52,095 bases of DNA, taken from NCBI GenBank assembly GCA_017601225.1, contig JAFNIX010000014.1, positions 1 through 52,095 of the forward strand, given 5' to 3'. Origin of the DNA: Candidatus Brockarchaeota archaeon. Its GTDB lineage: Archaea; Thermoproteota; EX4484-205; JAAOZP01. The notes under the pieces are model-generated. The model did not search any database, was not told where the DNA came from, and saw nothing but the letters and a program-made list of their open reading frames with translations. The translations under genes were made by a program, and so were the position numbers. Below, one piece after another: positions 24,058 through 32,845 of the stretch (its first letter is position 1; the number at the start of each line of letters is the position of its first letter).

Positions 24058-25206
24058 TTGGCAAGCAGTGTTAAGCCGGGGCTGGATGTTCTTCTTGAGA
24101 GAGAAAAACTTCTTGAAAGGCTCACCCGTCTAAACATAGGGCTTGTTGTAAACCATACTTCGACGACGAGAAGCCTAGACCCGTCTTACGTACGGCTCTT
24201 AGAAAAAGGGATACGTGTTAAAACCATTTTTACTCCTGAGCACGGGCTTTGGGGGGCCTACGGCGCCGGTGAACCGGTAGAGTCTGAAAAACTTTCTTTA
24301 ACCAGGGTTAGTGTTCAAAGCCTATACGGCACGCAAAGAAAGCCAAGTGTTGAGACGCTTAAGGAGCTAGACCTGCTGATCTACGATATTCAAGACGTTG
24401 GATGCAGAACATACACTTACATATCCACGATGCTGAACTGTTTAGAGGAGGCGTCGAAGAACAGTGTCGGCTTCATGATTCTCGACAGGCCCAACCCGCT
24501 TGGGGGTATTACCGTTGAGGGGCCTGTTTTAAAAAAAGGGTTTGAATCATTCGTCGGACCATACTGCATCCCACTTAGATACGGCATGACTCCCGGAGAG
24601 CTGGCTCTTCTCTACGCTTTTGAAAAAGGCTTGAAACCCCCCTCAGTGGTGAGGCTTTCAGGATGGAGCAGAATGATGTACTTCTGCGACACGGGTCTCC
24701 CCTGGATCTATCCTTCTCCCGCAATACCGACTCCAGTTGCCGCTTTACTGTATTCCGGAATGGTTCTTCTCGAAGCTACCAATCTTTCTGAAGGCAGGGG
24801 AACATACAAGCCTTTTGAAGTCTTCGGCGCCCCATGGCTAAAGTCAGAAAAAATCGCCACCATGTTGAAAATGAAGCTCGGTAAAGAGTGTCTACTCATG
24901 GAGACCAGGTTTATCCCCTCCTCTTCTAAACACGTGGGAAAGGTTTGCAGAGGCATCCATCTGGTGGTGAAAGACCATAGGCGGATTAGGCCGTTCCAGA
25001 TTGTTGTCCACATCCTCCAATCCGTGTTAGAGGTTCATCCAAGGGAGTTTGAAGTTGAAAACGAGAAGATGGATAGGCTGCTAGGCGACAGCCAGGTCAG
25101 GAGAAAAATATTGAACGGCGTTAGCGTTGAAGAGATTGTTTTAAGATTGAAGGAGGAGCAGAAAAGGTTTAAAGCCCGAGCCAGAAGGATTCTTCTCTAC
25201 GATTGA
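24058..25206 (+). CDS. namZ: NamZ-type exo-beta-N-acetylmuramidase (DUF1343)
   Basis: This 382-residue protein matches the DUF1343 family, whose studied bacterial member NamZ releases MurNAc from the non-reducing ends of peptidoglycan fragments. Family signatures are visible: GLDVLLEREKLLERLTRLNIGLVVNHTS, FTPEHGLWGAYGAGE, LIYDIQDVGCRTYTYI, MILDRPNPLGG, a PLRYGMTPGELA stretch, and LSEGRGTYKPFEVFGAPWL. Length is normal. There is no signal peptide, so it should act on imported muropeptide-derived sugars in the cytoplasm. The start is TTG 24058, 1 nt after the deacetylase stop; its stop overlaps the kinase start. With MurQ and the kinase this makes a complete MurNAc breakdown set. Confidence 0.9.
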   Translation: MASSVKPGLDVLLEREKLLERLTRLNIGLVVNHTSTTRSLDPSYVRLLEKGIRVKTIFTPEHGLWGAYGAGEPVESEKLSLTRVSVQSLYGTQRKPSVETLKELDLLIYDIQDVGCRTYTYISTMLNCLEEASKNSVGFMILDRPNPLGGITVEGPVLKKGFESFVGPYCIPLRYGMTPGELALLYAFEKGLKPPSVVRLSGWSRMMYFCDTGLPWIYPSPAIPTPVAALLYSGMVLLEATNLSEGRGTYKPFEVFGAPWLKSEKIATMLKMKLGKECLLMETRFIPSSSKHVGKVCRGIHLVVKDHRRIRPFQIVVHILQSVLEVHPREFEVENEKMDRLLGDSQVRRKILNGVSVEEIVLRLKEEQKRFKARARRILLYD

Positions 25207-26162
25207 AAAGTATTGTTATAGCTGGTGTAGACGGGGGTGCGAGCTCAACCAGGTGCCTCGCTGTGGAAACCAGCAGTTGGCGTGTCGCCGCATGCAAATC
25301 CGGGCCGTCTAACATTCTTTCAGCAGGCCCTGAAACAACTCTTCTTTCAGTAGAGGAGGCTTTTAACGGGGCTCTTAGGAAACTGGGTTGCGATGAGGCT
25401 GAGGTTGCAGCGCTATGTCTCTCAGGAGCATGGACGGCTGGAAGAAGGCTTGAAAAACTGTTTAAAGGAAAGATTAGGGCAGCTAAAATCCTGGTTAAAA
25501 GCGATGTGGATGCTGCTGCCGCGGCCTGCCTGGGTTTAGATGAGCAGGGCATTATAGTCATAGCTGGAACAGGCTCGGTTGTTCTGGGAGTGTCAGGAGG
25601 CTCATTCTTCAGAGCAGGGGGATGGGGTCATGTTTTCAACGATGAGGGCGGTGCATACTCTGTTTCCATCGAGGCTTTGAGAGCAGCATTCCAGTCTTAC
25701 GATGGGAGGGGGAGTAGAACGAGTCTTGAGGAGGAGGCGAAGAAATTCTTTAAAGCCAGAAGCATGGAGGAATTGGCTAGGCGTGTTCACGAGATGAGGA
25801 AGGAGCATATAGCACTCTTCGCGAAAAAAGTTAAGGCTGAGGCTGAGAATGGTGATATGGTTGCTAGGCGTATAATTGAGGATGCTGCGAAATCCCTCTC
25901 GAGAGGCGTTCTGGCTGTGGCTGGAAAGATGAAGTTGACCCGTGGAGACGAGTTGAACATTTACCTAGTGGGGGGAATGTTTAACGGTCATCCAGACATA
26001 TTGGCCAGGAGAATCAGGAAGCATCTTTCATTAGAATACGGAAAGATCAAGGTTAGAAGACCCGCATACCCTCCTGCTGTGGGTGCACTTCTAATAGCTT
26101 TTAGAGAGGCAGGCTTAAACCCTCCAACCAGAGTCTTAAAGAAGGCGGCTTCAATGGCCTAG
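25203..26162 (+). CDS. BadF/BadG-type amino-sugar kinase (GlcNAc/MurNAc kinase-like)
   Basis: This 319-residue ASKHA-fold kinase belongs to the BadF/BadG/BcrA/BcrD ATPase family that includes GlcNAc kinases and the bacterial MurNAc/GlcNAc kinase MurK. The phosphate-1 motif is GVDGGASSTRCLAV, the phosphate-2 region IVIAGTGSVVLGV, and the family motif GGWGHVFNDEGGAYSVSIEAL is present. VGGMFNGHPDILARRI forms the adenosine-side motif. The start TTG overlaps the NamZ stop codon, so translation is probably coupled. In context it should phosphorylate MurNAc, released by NamZ, at O6 to give the MurQ substrate. GlcNAc as the main substrate is the alternative. Confidence 0.85.
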   Translation: MKSIVIAGVDGGASSTRCLAVETSSWRVAACKSGPSNILSAGPETTLLSVEEAFNGALRKLGCDEAEVAALCLSGAWTAGRRLEKLFKGKIRAAKILVKSDVDAAAAACLGLDEQGIIVIAGTGSVVLGVSGGSFFRAGGWGHVFNDEGGAYSVSIEALRAAFQSYDGRGSRTSLEEEAKKFFKARSMEELARRVHEMRKEHIALFAKKVKAEAENGDMVARRIIEDAAKSLSRGVLAVAGKMKLTRGDELNIYLVGGMFNGHPDILARRIRKHLSLEYGKIKVRRPAYPPAVGALLIAFREAGLNPPTRVLKKAASMA

Positions 26163-26267
26163 CGCGCGCTAATAGTTTTAAGCTTATTGAACAATTATGC
26201 ACGTAACATAACCGTTATGACGATTAAAATGTTTCTTGCTCCTGTTTGCACAATGCCTTCGGGAAAC

Positions 26268-26277
26268 GTTTATAACG
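26268..26277 (+). promoter_or_regulatory. TATA-like box of the peroxiredoxin gene
   Basis: The sequence gtttataacg predicts a transcript start near 26299, a few bases before the ATG at 26306, with gagg in between. Confidence 0.5.
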
Positions 26278-26305
26278 CTTATTGAATAATCCAACATGAG
26301 GCAAA

Positions 26306-26989
26306 ATGGAGAAAATAGAGAAGATTGTTGAAATTAAGAAGAAAGGTATGCCTCTTCTCGGGGAAGACTTTCCGGAGATGAAGGTTCAAACGACCCATGG
26401 GGTTATGGAGCTGCCGAAGGCTTATGCTGGAAAATGGTTCGTGTTATTCAGTCATCCTGCAGACTTCACTCCAGTTTGCACAACAGAATTCGTCGCCTTC
26501 CAGAAAAGATATGACAAGTTTAAAGCATTGAACTGTGAGCTGATTGGTCTCAGCGTTGACCAGGTTTTCTCGCACATGAAGTGGATAGAGTGGATTAAGG
26601 AGAAGCTTGGGGTTGAGATTAAGTTTCCAATAATTGCAGACACGGGTGAGGTTGCGGATAGGCTGGGGCTAATTCACCCTGGAAAGGGGACTAACACTGT
26701 TAGGGCAGTCTTTGTAGTTGACGACAAGGGGAAAATACGTATAATCCTCTATTATCCGCAGGAGCTAGGGAGAAACATGGATGAAATACTTAGGGTTGTA
26801 GAGGCTATGCAGATCTCCGATAGGAATGGTGTTGCAATGCCTGCGAACTGGCCGAACAACGAGTTGATTAAGGATCATGTGATAATCCCGCCAGCCAGAG
26901 ATGTGGAAACGGCTAAAACACGTCTCGAGAAGGCTAAAGCAGGCGAATTAGAGTGTTTCGACTGGTGGTTCTGCTACCGGAAGCTCTAG
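26306..26989 (+). CDS. Peroxiredoxin (archaeal Prx6/AhpC-like)
   Basis: This 227-residue thiol peroxidase reduces peroxides in the cytoplasm. The peroxidatic cysteine is C58 in FTPVCTTEF. The C-terminal extension carries C217 and C223 in ECFDWWFC, the arrangement of the decameric archaeal enzymes in which the resolving cysteine lies near the end of the chain. The arginine partner is in [10 protein letters not shown]. It is transcribed alone from its own TATA box and ends 13 nt from the convergent nuclease gene. Thioredoxin-type partners are not in the window. Assignment is firm. Confidence 0.95.
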   Translation: MEKIEKIVEIKKKGMPLLGEDFPEMKVQTTHGVMELPKAYAGKWFVLFSHPADFTPVCTTEFVAFQKRYDKFKALNCELIGLSVDQVFSHMKWIEWIKEKLGVEIKFPIIADTGEVADRLGLIHPGKGTNTVRAVFVVDDKGKIRIILYYPQELGRNMDEILRVVEAMQISDRNGVAMPANWPNNELIKDHVIIPPARDVETAKTRLEKAKAGELECFDWWFCYRKL

Positions 26990-27002
26990 TAGAACTAATC
27001 CC

Positions 27003-27692
27003 TTATTTTTTATCTTTCAAATCATTTATTTTCTTTTCCAGTGTGTCGAGTTTACGCTCAATGTTTTCAATAAGCCTCTTCTCTTTAAGCCTGTTTTTAA
27101 CAAGCATTGCTCTAAGCCTAAGTTGGTTGAAGCTCTGTTTGTCCCATGACCTGAAGACGCTTATGCTGGAAACCATCCTGCCAAGCTCTTCTTCTGAAAC
27201 ATTCAGCCTTCCCGAGGCTTCAGTAAAGCTGCTAGAGTTAGCAACAGCCTCAACTATTTTCTCCTCTTCACTATTAATTTCTTGAACCTCAGTCGTGAGG
27301 TACAGCATTAACAAGTCGTTTATAATCTCCTTGGAGACCTCTTTAAAGTCTTCGAACGTGAGAAGATAGTATTCTGGGAGAAGTATATACCTGACCCCCA
27401 GCTCGCTGGCAAGGCTGAGTGCTGATGCATCTGAAAAACCTTTGCAGACTAGCAGTGGTTTGACCTTTAGAAGCTTGGAGTTGCTGAAAACCTGTCTGAC
27501 ATCTGTGACCGAGGCCTTTCCAGACTTAACCTCAACCGCTAGAATATCTCCTTCCTGGTCTCTTGCGATCAGATCTATCTCCGCGACCTTGACTCCTCCA
27601 ACTATTACAGGCTTCCTTTTTTCTAAAACCGTGTAGCCGAGCTTCTCCAAGATGGTTACCGCAATGTCTTCTGCATCCAATCCTTTTCTCAT
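27003..27692 (-). CDS. RecB-like/Mrr-type PD-(D/E)XK nuclease
   Basis: This 229-residue protein has a PD-(D/E)XK nuclease core at residues 1-110: an N-terminal helix GLDAEDIAVTILEKLGY, then AEIDLIARDQEGDILAVEVKSG, where the D of EIDLIA and the E-x-K of VEVKSG are the catalytic set. Archaeal proteins of this kind are annotated as RecB-family nucleases, related to Holliday-junction resolvases and YraN. The rest is helical, including a predicted coiled coil near the C-terminus (residues 195-229, ENIERKLDTLEKKINDLKDKK-like) that may give dimerisation. The role is probably DNA repair; the exact substrate is unknown. Start ATG 27692. Confidence 0.78.
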   Translation of the reverse strand: MRKGLDAEDIAVTILEKLGYTVLEKRKPVIVGGVKVAEIDLIARDQEGDILAVEVKSGKASVTDVRQVFSNSKLLKVKPLLVCKGFSDASALSLASELGVRYILLPEYYLLTFEDFKEVSKEIINDLLMLYLTTEVQEINSEEEKIVEAVANSSSFTEASGRLNVSEEELGRMVSSISVFRSWDKQSFNQLRLRAMLVKNRLKEKRLIENIERKLDTLEKKINDLKDKK

Positions 27693-27803
27693 TAACCGGT
27701 TTACTGTGAGTCTATCCTCTTTATTATTTAAGCGTTTATTTTTTCGAGACGATTTGGAAGCTGATAGCTGTGAAATGCTTCATATGACATTTTTTCAAAA
27801 ACT

Positions 27804-28827
27804 TTAAGCAAGAACTTTAAGCCTCTCATATGGCACTGTGTTTAAAGGCTTCTCTCCCGAAAAGAATCTTTTAAAATCCTCGACGATAGTGCCGAACAAA
27901 CGGCTCATACTCTCATCAGATCCTCCTGCCACATGGGGTGTTAGAAACACGTTCTCCAAGTCGTACAGTGGACTATTGTTCTCCAAAGGCTCCTGTTCGA
28001 AAACATCCAGAGCCGCCCCTGCTATCCGTTTCTCCTTTAAAGCTTTAATCAAGGCGTTCTCATCTATGAGAGCACCTCTCGACGTGTTTATCAGGTAGGC
28101 TGTAGGCTTCATTAATCTAAACTCTTCCTCGCCAATCATGTGGCGGGTTTCAGGTGTTGAAGCAGCATGTAGAGTAACCACGTCTGAACATGAAAGCAGC
28201 TCGTTTAAATCGGCTTTCCTGGCTCCACATGCAGCAGCTTGGCTTGGCTCCAGGTAGGGGTCGTATACAATCACGCTGACTTCGAACGGTTTAAGCAGTT
28301 TAACCAATTCTCTGGCAACAGCCCCAAACCCTATTACTCCAACCGTCTTCCCTCTCAAATCGTAATTCGTAAAGCTTTTCTGATCCCTGTAACTCCAGGC
28401 TTTCCTTCTCATTGCTTCAATATACTTCGGTATTCCCCTTAAACAGTTCAGAATCATGGCGAGGGTAAACTCCGCCACTGGCTTAGCTATTGTTGAAGCA
28501 GCGTTAACAACGATTATTCCTCTCTTAAAAACCTCGTCCGTCACATAGGGCTTAACGCTTCCAGCAGCATGACCTATGATTTTAAGCCTGTTAGCGTTAT
28601 TCAAAACGGTTTCAGTGAACCTTGGAGAGCCCCAGCTTGTAATACACCCATCTATGTCAACTATAAGTTTTGACAGCTCCTCCTCGTTAAGATTCCTATC
28701 CAATGGGTTGAAAACGCATTCTGAAAAAAGACCTAAGCGTCCACTCGTCTTCAACCCTTGAGATCTTCTTGTAAAGGGTTCTAGGTATTGTTATTAGAAT
28801 CCTTATTTTCTCATCCTTTCTATTCAT
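27804..28827 (-). CDS. D-2-hydroxyacid dehydrogenase, N-terminus frameshifted
   Basis: This is an NAD-dependent D-isomer-specific 2-hydroxyacid dehydrogenase (phosphoglycerate/glyoxylate reductase-like). The Rossmann loop is GVIGFGAVARELVKLL, with catalytic R in NTSRGALID, E in DVFEQEP and H in TPHVAGG. The frame with these motifs opens only from TTG 28754 and lacks the first strand. The missing N-terminus (KIRILITIPRTLYKKI) is present just upstream, from ATG 28827, in another frame. Removing one base from the six-base A run at 28724-28729 (T on the coding strand) joins them into about 340 residues, the normal length. A TATA box correctly spaced for 28827 supports that start. It is either an assembly error or a real inactivating change. 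Confidence 0.85.
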
Positions 28828-28851
28828 AGCCTTTTTCTAAAAGCATACGCA

Positions 28852-28861
28852 ATATTTAAAT
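28852..28861. promoter_or_regulatory. Palindromic AT box shared by two divergent genes
   Basis: The self-complementary-like atatttaaat is centred 30 nt from the ATG at 28827 on one strand and 30 nt from the TTG at 28887 on the other. One TATA element could serve both the hydroxyacid dehydrogenase and the nitrilase gene. Confidence 0.55.
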
Positions 28862-28886
28862 CGTGAGACTGGTGTGGAGAAACAAT

Positions 28887-29834
28887 TTGGCGAAGCATGT
28901 TCGCGTAGCCACCGTAACCTTTAGAGGAATTAGGGGAGAAACAGCTGGAGAAACAATTGAGAACAATATTAAGGAAATACTGCGGCTTTTAAACGTGGCC
29001 GTTTTAGACAAGCCGGATGTGATTTGCCTCCCTGAATGCTCGCCCTTTCTAGGGTTAAGCATCGAAGAGATGGTGGGGAACGCTGAGGAAACCCCGGGAG
29101 CTCTCTTCGCCAGAGTATCGTCTTTCGCAAGAGAGAACAGGGTTCACGTAGTCTTCCCGATGATGCGGAGGGAAGGCTGTAAAGTTTACAACTCGGCTGT
29201 TTTAATAGGTAGAGACGGAGAGTATGCTGGAAGCTACGATAAGATTCATCCTACCATATGGGAGATTGAAGCAGGTGTTACGCCGGGGGTTGAGGCCAAG
29301 GCGTTCGAACTAGACTTTGGGAGAATCGGGGTTGCAATATGTTTCGACCTGAATTTCGAAGACGTTATAAAGAGCCTTGCTGGGAACAGGGTTAAGATCG
29401 TGTTCTTCCCATCCATGTATCCCGGGGGACTACAGTTGAAGACGTGGGCTTTCAACCATGGTGTCTACATGGTTTCCTCAATAGCTGACGATAGGGGAAG
29501 CATGATTATAAACCCCCTGGGCAGGGTTCTGGCTGTATCCAGCAGCTACCAGCCGGTTATATGTTACAATATAAACCTGGATTACGAGGTTCTGCATCTA
29601 GACTACAACTGGGAGAAAATGGATAGGGTAAAAGAGAAGTATGGTTTAAAGATCAGTTTTGAAGTGGCTCGGCCGGAAGCAGTGTTCCTAATGTCTTGCG
29701 AAGCCGAGGAAACCACTGTGGAAAGAATTATTGAAGAGTTCAGCATGGAAACCAGGGGGGAATATTTTAAACGGGCTTCTGAAGCGAGAGAAGCAGCGTT
29801 GAGAAAAGGTTTAGATGTTTCAACGAAAGGTTAA
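28887..29834 (+). CDS. Carbon-nitrogen hydrolase (nitrilase superfamily)
   Basis: This protein of about 315 residues has the Glu-Lys-Cys triad of the nitrilase superfamily: E in CLPECSPF, K in SYDKIHPTIWE and C in VAICFDLNFED. It hydrolyses a non-peptide C-N bond, most often an amide. An in-frame GTG at 28863 exists, but TTG 28887 lies at leaderless distance from the AT box and begins right before the first strand (VRVATVTFRG). It is divergent from the hydroxyacid dehydrogenase and followed, 27 nt later, by an enolase-superfamily gene on the same strand. The substrate is unknown. Confidence 0.87.
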   Translation: MAKHVRVATVTFRGIRGETAGETIENNIKEILRLLNVAVLDKPDVICLPECSPFLGLSIEEMVGNAEETPGALFARVSSFARENRVHVVFPMMRREGCKVYNSAVLIGRDGEYAGSYDKIHPTIWEIEAGVTPGVEAKAFELDFGRIGVAICFDLNFEDVIKSLAGNRVKIVFFPSMYPGGLQLKTWAFNHGVYMVSSIADDRGSMIINPLGRVLAVSSSYQPVICYNINLDYEVLHLDYNWEKMDRVKEKYGLKISFEVARPEAVFLMSCEAEETTVERIIEEFSMETRGEYFKRASEAREAALRKGLDVSTKG

Positions 29835-29861
29835 AGAGTTGAGGATGGTGTCGCCTCCGCG

Positions 29862-31220
29862 ATGGTTAAGGATTCTGACATTCGGCCGGTTGAAATAAGT
29901 TTCGAATACACCAGCCACAGGCTTAGGACTCCTCTGAAATTCGGTAGCGTCATCGTGGAGGAGTCCACCTCGCTCACAGTAAAAACCGTAGTTAAAAACA
30001 GGAATGGGAAGGAAGCCATAGGCTTAGGATCCATGCCGCTGGCATGCGAATGGGCGTTTCCAAGCATCGTGGAAACCCATGAGAGAAAGCTTGAAGCCAT
30101 GAAGCTTGTCGCCGAACGCTACGGGGAGCTGCTGGTTAAAGAGGCTGGAAGCAGGTTCATGCATCCCATAGACTGGTTTGTAAGACACGAGGATGAAATA
30201 CCCGGTATTGCTAGAAAGGTTTCGTCAGAACTGGGGCTTAAAGAGGGGCTTCCCGTTCTTGCAGCTCTAGTAGCGGTTTCCCCTATAGATTCCTCTCTTC
30301 ACGACGGATTTGGAAAGGTTAACGAAATATGCAGCTACGACGGTTACGGTCCCAAGTATGTCAACCATGACTTAAGCTTCTACCTTGGAGAAGGATTCAG
30401 AAACAAGTATATAACCGACTACATTAAACCCGAATACTCATCCGAAATCCCGGTTTTCCATCTCGTCGGCGGGCTGGACGAATTGAAAAGAGGTGGGACG
30501 GGTTTAGAAAGCACTGAAGGTTTACCAGAGAGCCTTGAAGAATGGATTGAGAAGGATGGAGTGTTCTGCTTCAAGATCAAGCTCAGCGGCAACGATACGG
30601 ACTGGGATGTGAAACGAACCAGAGAAGTGGCTGAAGTCGTGTCGGAAACATTGGGTAAGCAGGGTAAAAAGGATTTCTACTTGTCTGTAGACTCTAACGA
30701 GATGCACCCGTCTCCGGAGGCTGTTTTAGAATATTTGAGAAGAGTCAGGAGGGAGGCCCCTGAAGCCTTTGAAAGAATCCTTTACGTGGAGCAGCCGGTT
30801 AGCCGCGATATTGAAAGGTGCATGTTTGACATGAGTAGGGTTGCTGAAGTGAAGCCTGTTTTAGCGGACGAGGGCATTACCGGACTGAGAAGCTTCGACC
30901 TGTCAATGAGGCTAGGCTGGTCTGGAGTAGCGTTGAAAACATGCAAGTGTCAAAGCTCTATTCTTCTCCTGGTCTCTAAGGCGGAAGAGTTGGGGGTGCC
31001 CTACAGCATTCAGGATTTAACCTGTCCGGGTCTGGCTTTCGTGCACTCGGCAGGGTTTGCCGCCAGAACAAACCCTGTGATGGGGGTTGAGTACAACGCT
31101 AGGCAATACTTGCCCCATGCTTTCAAAGATGTTCAGGAAAGGTTTCAGGAGGTTTTCAACGTTAAGGATGGTGTGATAAGGACAGGATGTCTCAACCGGA
31201 CGGTTGGCCTAGGGTTTTAA
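29862..31220 (+). CDS. Enolase-superfamily enzyme (mandelate racemase/muconate lactonising-like)
   Basis: This 452-residue protein has the capping domain and modified barrel of the enolase superfamily. Candidate active-site residues are the KxK pair in FKIKLSGND, the metal ligands D in LSVDSNEM, E in YVEQPVSRD and the acid in LADEGITG, and a C-terminal VEYNARQYLP loop. Such enzymes abstract a proton alpha to a carboxylate, often dehydrating sugar acids. It is longer than most members (about 370-400). It follows the nitrilase and precedes a TIM-barrel isomerase with a 23-nt gap, so the three probably form one operon acting on one compound class. Substrate unknown. Confidence 0.83.
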   Translation: MVKDSDIRPVEISFEYTSHRLRTPLKFGSVIVEESTSLTVKTVVKNRNGKEAIGLGSMPLACEWAFPSIVETHERKLEAMKLVAERYGELLVKEAGSRFMHPIDWFVRHEDEIPGIARKVSSELGLKEGLPVLAALVAVSPIDSSLHDGFGKVNEICSYDGYGPKYVNHDLSFYLGEGFRNKYITDYIKPEYSSEIPVFHLVGGLDELKRGGTGLESTEGLPESLEEWIEKDGVFCFKIKLSGNDTDWDVKRTREVAEVVSETLGKQGKKDFYLSVDSNEMHPSPEAVLEYLRRVRREAPEAFERILYVEQPVSRDIERCMFDMSRVAEVKPVLADEGITGLRSFDLSMRLGWSGVALKTCKCQSSILLLVSKAEELGVPYSIQDLTCPGLAFVHSAGFAARTNPVMGVEYNARQYLPHAFKDVQERFQEVFNVKDGVIRTGCLNRTVGLGF

Positions 31221-31243
31221 CAATTGAGAGGACGGGTTGAAGC

Positions 31244-32047
31244 ATGCAGTTAATCCTGTTTTCAAAAATGTTTCAGTCTCTCTCGTTGACACGGCTTGCA
31301 GAGCTAGTGGTTGAAATAGGGTTAGAAGGCGTCGACCTGACTGTTAGGTCAAACGGCTGCATTAAGCCTGAGGAGGCTTTGGAAAAGCTTCCGGAGGCTG
31401 TTGAAATATTCGAGTCTAAAGGCTTGAAGGTTCCGATGATAACGACCGAAATAACTAGCGCCGACCAGCCCTATGCTGAGGAGGTTTTCAGGGCTGCGTT
31501 TGAAAACGGGGTGAAATACTTGAAGCTGGGCTACTGGCAGTACAGGGGCTTCGGCTTTCTACGGAGGCAAGTGGCGGAAATACGTAGGGAGCTTGGAAAA
31601 ATTCAGGAGTTAAGCAGGAAGTACCGGGTGACTTCAGCGATACATGTTCATTCAGGCATGTTTATGTCCGCTGAGCCAACAGTCGTATGGCTTATTCTGA
31701 AAGGTTTTGACCCGGATCTTGTCGGAGCCTACGTTGACCCTGGCCACATGGCTGTGGAGGGGGGCTTAGCAGGATGGCTCATGGGCATGGATATTCTTAG
31801 CAGGAGGATAAGAATGGTTTCTGTGAAGGATTACGGCTGGTTTAAGGAAGGGGGAGGATGGCGTGCAAAAACAGTTCCACTGGGAGAAGGGCTGGTCCAG
31901 TGGAAAACGGTTTTCGAAATACTTGGGGAAATAGGCTTCAATGGCCCAGTATCTATACACAGCGAATACGATTTGCCACTGGGCGAGCTTGTGACGCAAA
32001 CCAGGAAGGATGTTCAGTATTTGAAAAGCATCCTAAGCTCGCTCTAG
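31244..32047 (+). CDS. Xylose isomerase-like TIM-barrel sugar isomerase/epimerase, second copy
   Basis: This 267-residue protein is another AP-endonuclease-2-like TIM barrel. Probable barrel-end ligands lie in SAIHVHSGMFM, AYVDPGHMAVEGG, RMVSVKDYGW and VSIHSEYD. It differs clearly from the copy at 9953. Start is ATG 31244, 23 nt after the enolase-superfamily gene, so it is likely the last gene of the nitrilase-enolase-isomerase operon. It probably isomerises or epimerises a keto sugar or sugar acid, but the substrate cannot be read from sequence. Confidence 0.8.
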   Translation: MQLILFSKMFQSLSLTRLAELVVEIGLEGVDLTVRSNGCIKPEEALEKLPEAVEIFESKGLKVPMITTEITSADQPYAEEVFRAAFENGVKYLKLGYWQYRGFGFLRRQVAEIRRELGKIQELSRKYRVTSAIHVHSGMFMSAEPTVVWLILKGFDPDLVGAYVDPGHMAVEGGLAGWLMGMDILSRRIRMVSVKDYGWFKEGGGWRAKTVPLGEGLVQWKTVFEILGEIGFNGPVSIHSEYDLPLGELVTQTRKDVQYLKSILSSL

Positions 32048-32096
32048 AAGTTCTTTTAAAACTATTTACGCCTGCCAAATGTTTAAGCAGCAGTAA

Positions 32097-32107
32097 AACT
32101 TTAAACT
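32097..32107 (+). promoter_or_regulatory. TATA-like box of the EndoIII-like gene
   Basis: The sequence aactttaaact is centred 25-26 nt before the GTG at 32127, predicting a leaderless transcript and supporting this start. Confidence 0.5.
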
Positions 32108-32126
32108 CTCACACCATTGTTTTTAC

Positions 32127-32741
32127 GTGGACGCTGCGATTAGAAGGCTGAGGAGGATTAAGACTTACTCCGAGGAGCTAGGATTGGATTTGAATAAGCC
32201 CGAGGACCGGTTTAAATGGTTTCTAGCATCAATGCTCTTCGCCAAGAGAATATCTTCCAAGGTTGCGAAGAAGACTTTCAAAAGGTTTCAGGAGGAGGGG
32301 CTCGTAACTCCGGAGGCAATACTTAAGGCAGGATGGGACAGGCTGGTGGAAGTTCTTGACTCAGGGGGATACGTGAGGTATGATTTTTCAACCGCTACAA
32401 ACCTGCTTCATGCTTCAAAAACTCTCCTAGAGAAGTTTGGAAGCCTAGACGCGATTCATAGGGAAGCCAGGTCTCCAAAGCATCTTGAGGAATTGCTGAA
32501 AGAGTTTCGGGGCATCGGCCCGGTGGGAGTTAATATTTTTCTTAGAGAGTTAAGAGGCGTCTGGAGTAAAGCGGATCCTGAGCCTTCTAAACTCGCTGTT
32601 GAAACCGCTAGGAGACTCGGAATGAAGAGAATTAAAGAGGTAGAGTCCCAGCTTGTCAGGCTAAACTTGGAATACTGCAGGAGAAGCGCCTGCAATGCTT
32701 GCCCCGTGAGCAGGGCTTGTCTCAAGCCACTTAGAGAATGA
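32127..32741 (+). CDS. EndoIII-like HhH-GPD DNA glycosylase with iron-sulfur loop
   Basis: This 204-residue protein resembles endonuclease III family base-excision enzymes. The helix-hairpin-helix lies in FRGIGPVGVNIFLREL (about residues 128-145). The C-terminal cysteine set CRRSACNACPVSRAC (C-x4-C-x2-C-x5-C) fits a 4Fe-4S cluster loop, with the first spacing shorter than the usual C-x6. I do not see the EndoIII catalytic lysine in its normal place before the hairpin, so it may be a monofunctional glycosylase or a divergent member. The target lesion is unknown. Start is GTG 32127. Confidence 0.78.
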   Translation: MDAAIRRLRRIKTYSEELGLDLNKPEDRFKWFLASMLFAKRISSKVAKKTFKRFQEEGLVTPEAILKAGWDRLVEVLDSGGYVRYDFSTATNLLHASKTLLEKFGSLDAIHREARSPKHLEELLKEFRGIGPVGVNIFLRELRGVWSKADPEPSKLAVETARRLGMKRIKEVESQLVRLNLEYCRRSACNACPVSRACLKPLRE

Positions 32742-32813
32742 TTTCAGTTTCTAAAGCCTTCAGACGATGATTTAAAAAATCAGTGTATAAGAAATGGCTC
32801 ACTCAGCGGAAAT

Positions 32814-32822
32814 CTTTATATA
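32814..32822 (+). promoter_or_regulatory. TATA-like box of the CARDB protein gene
   Basis: The sequence ctttatata is a strong archaeal TATA match centred 28 nt before the ATG at 32846. It excludes the earlier in-frame GTG at 32783. Confidence 0.6.
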
Positions 32823-32845
32823 GAGGATTACACGTTTTTACTAAA

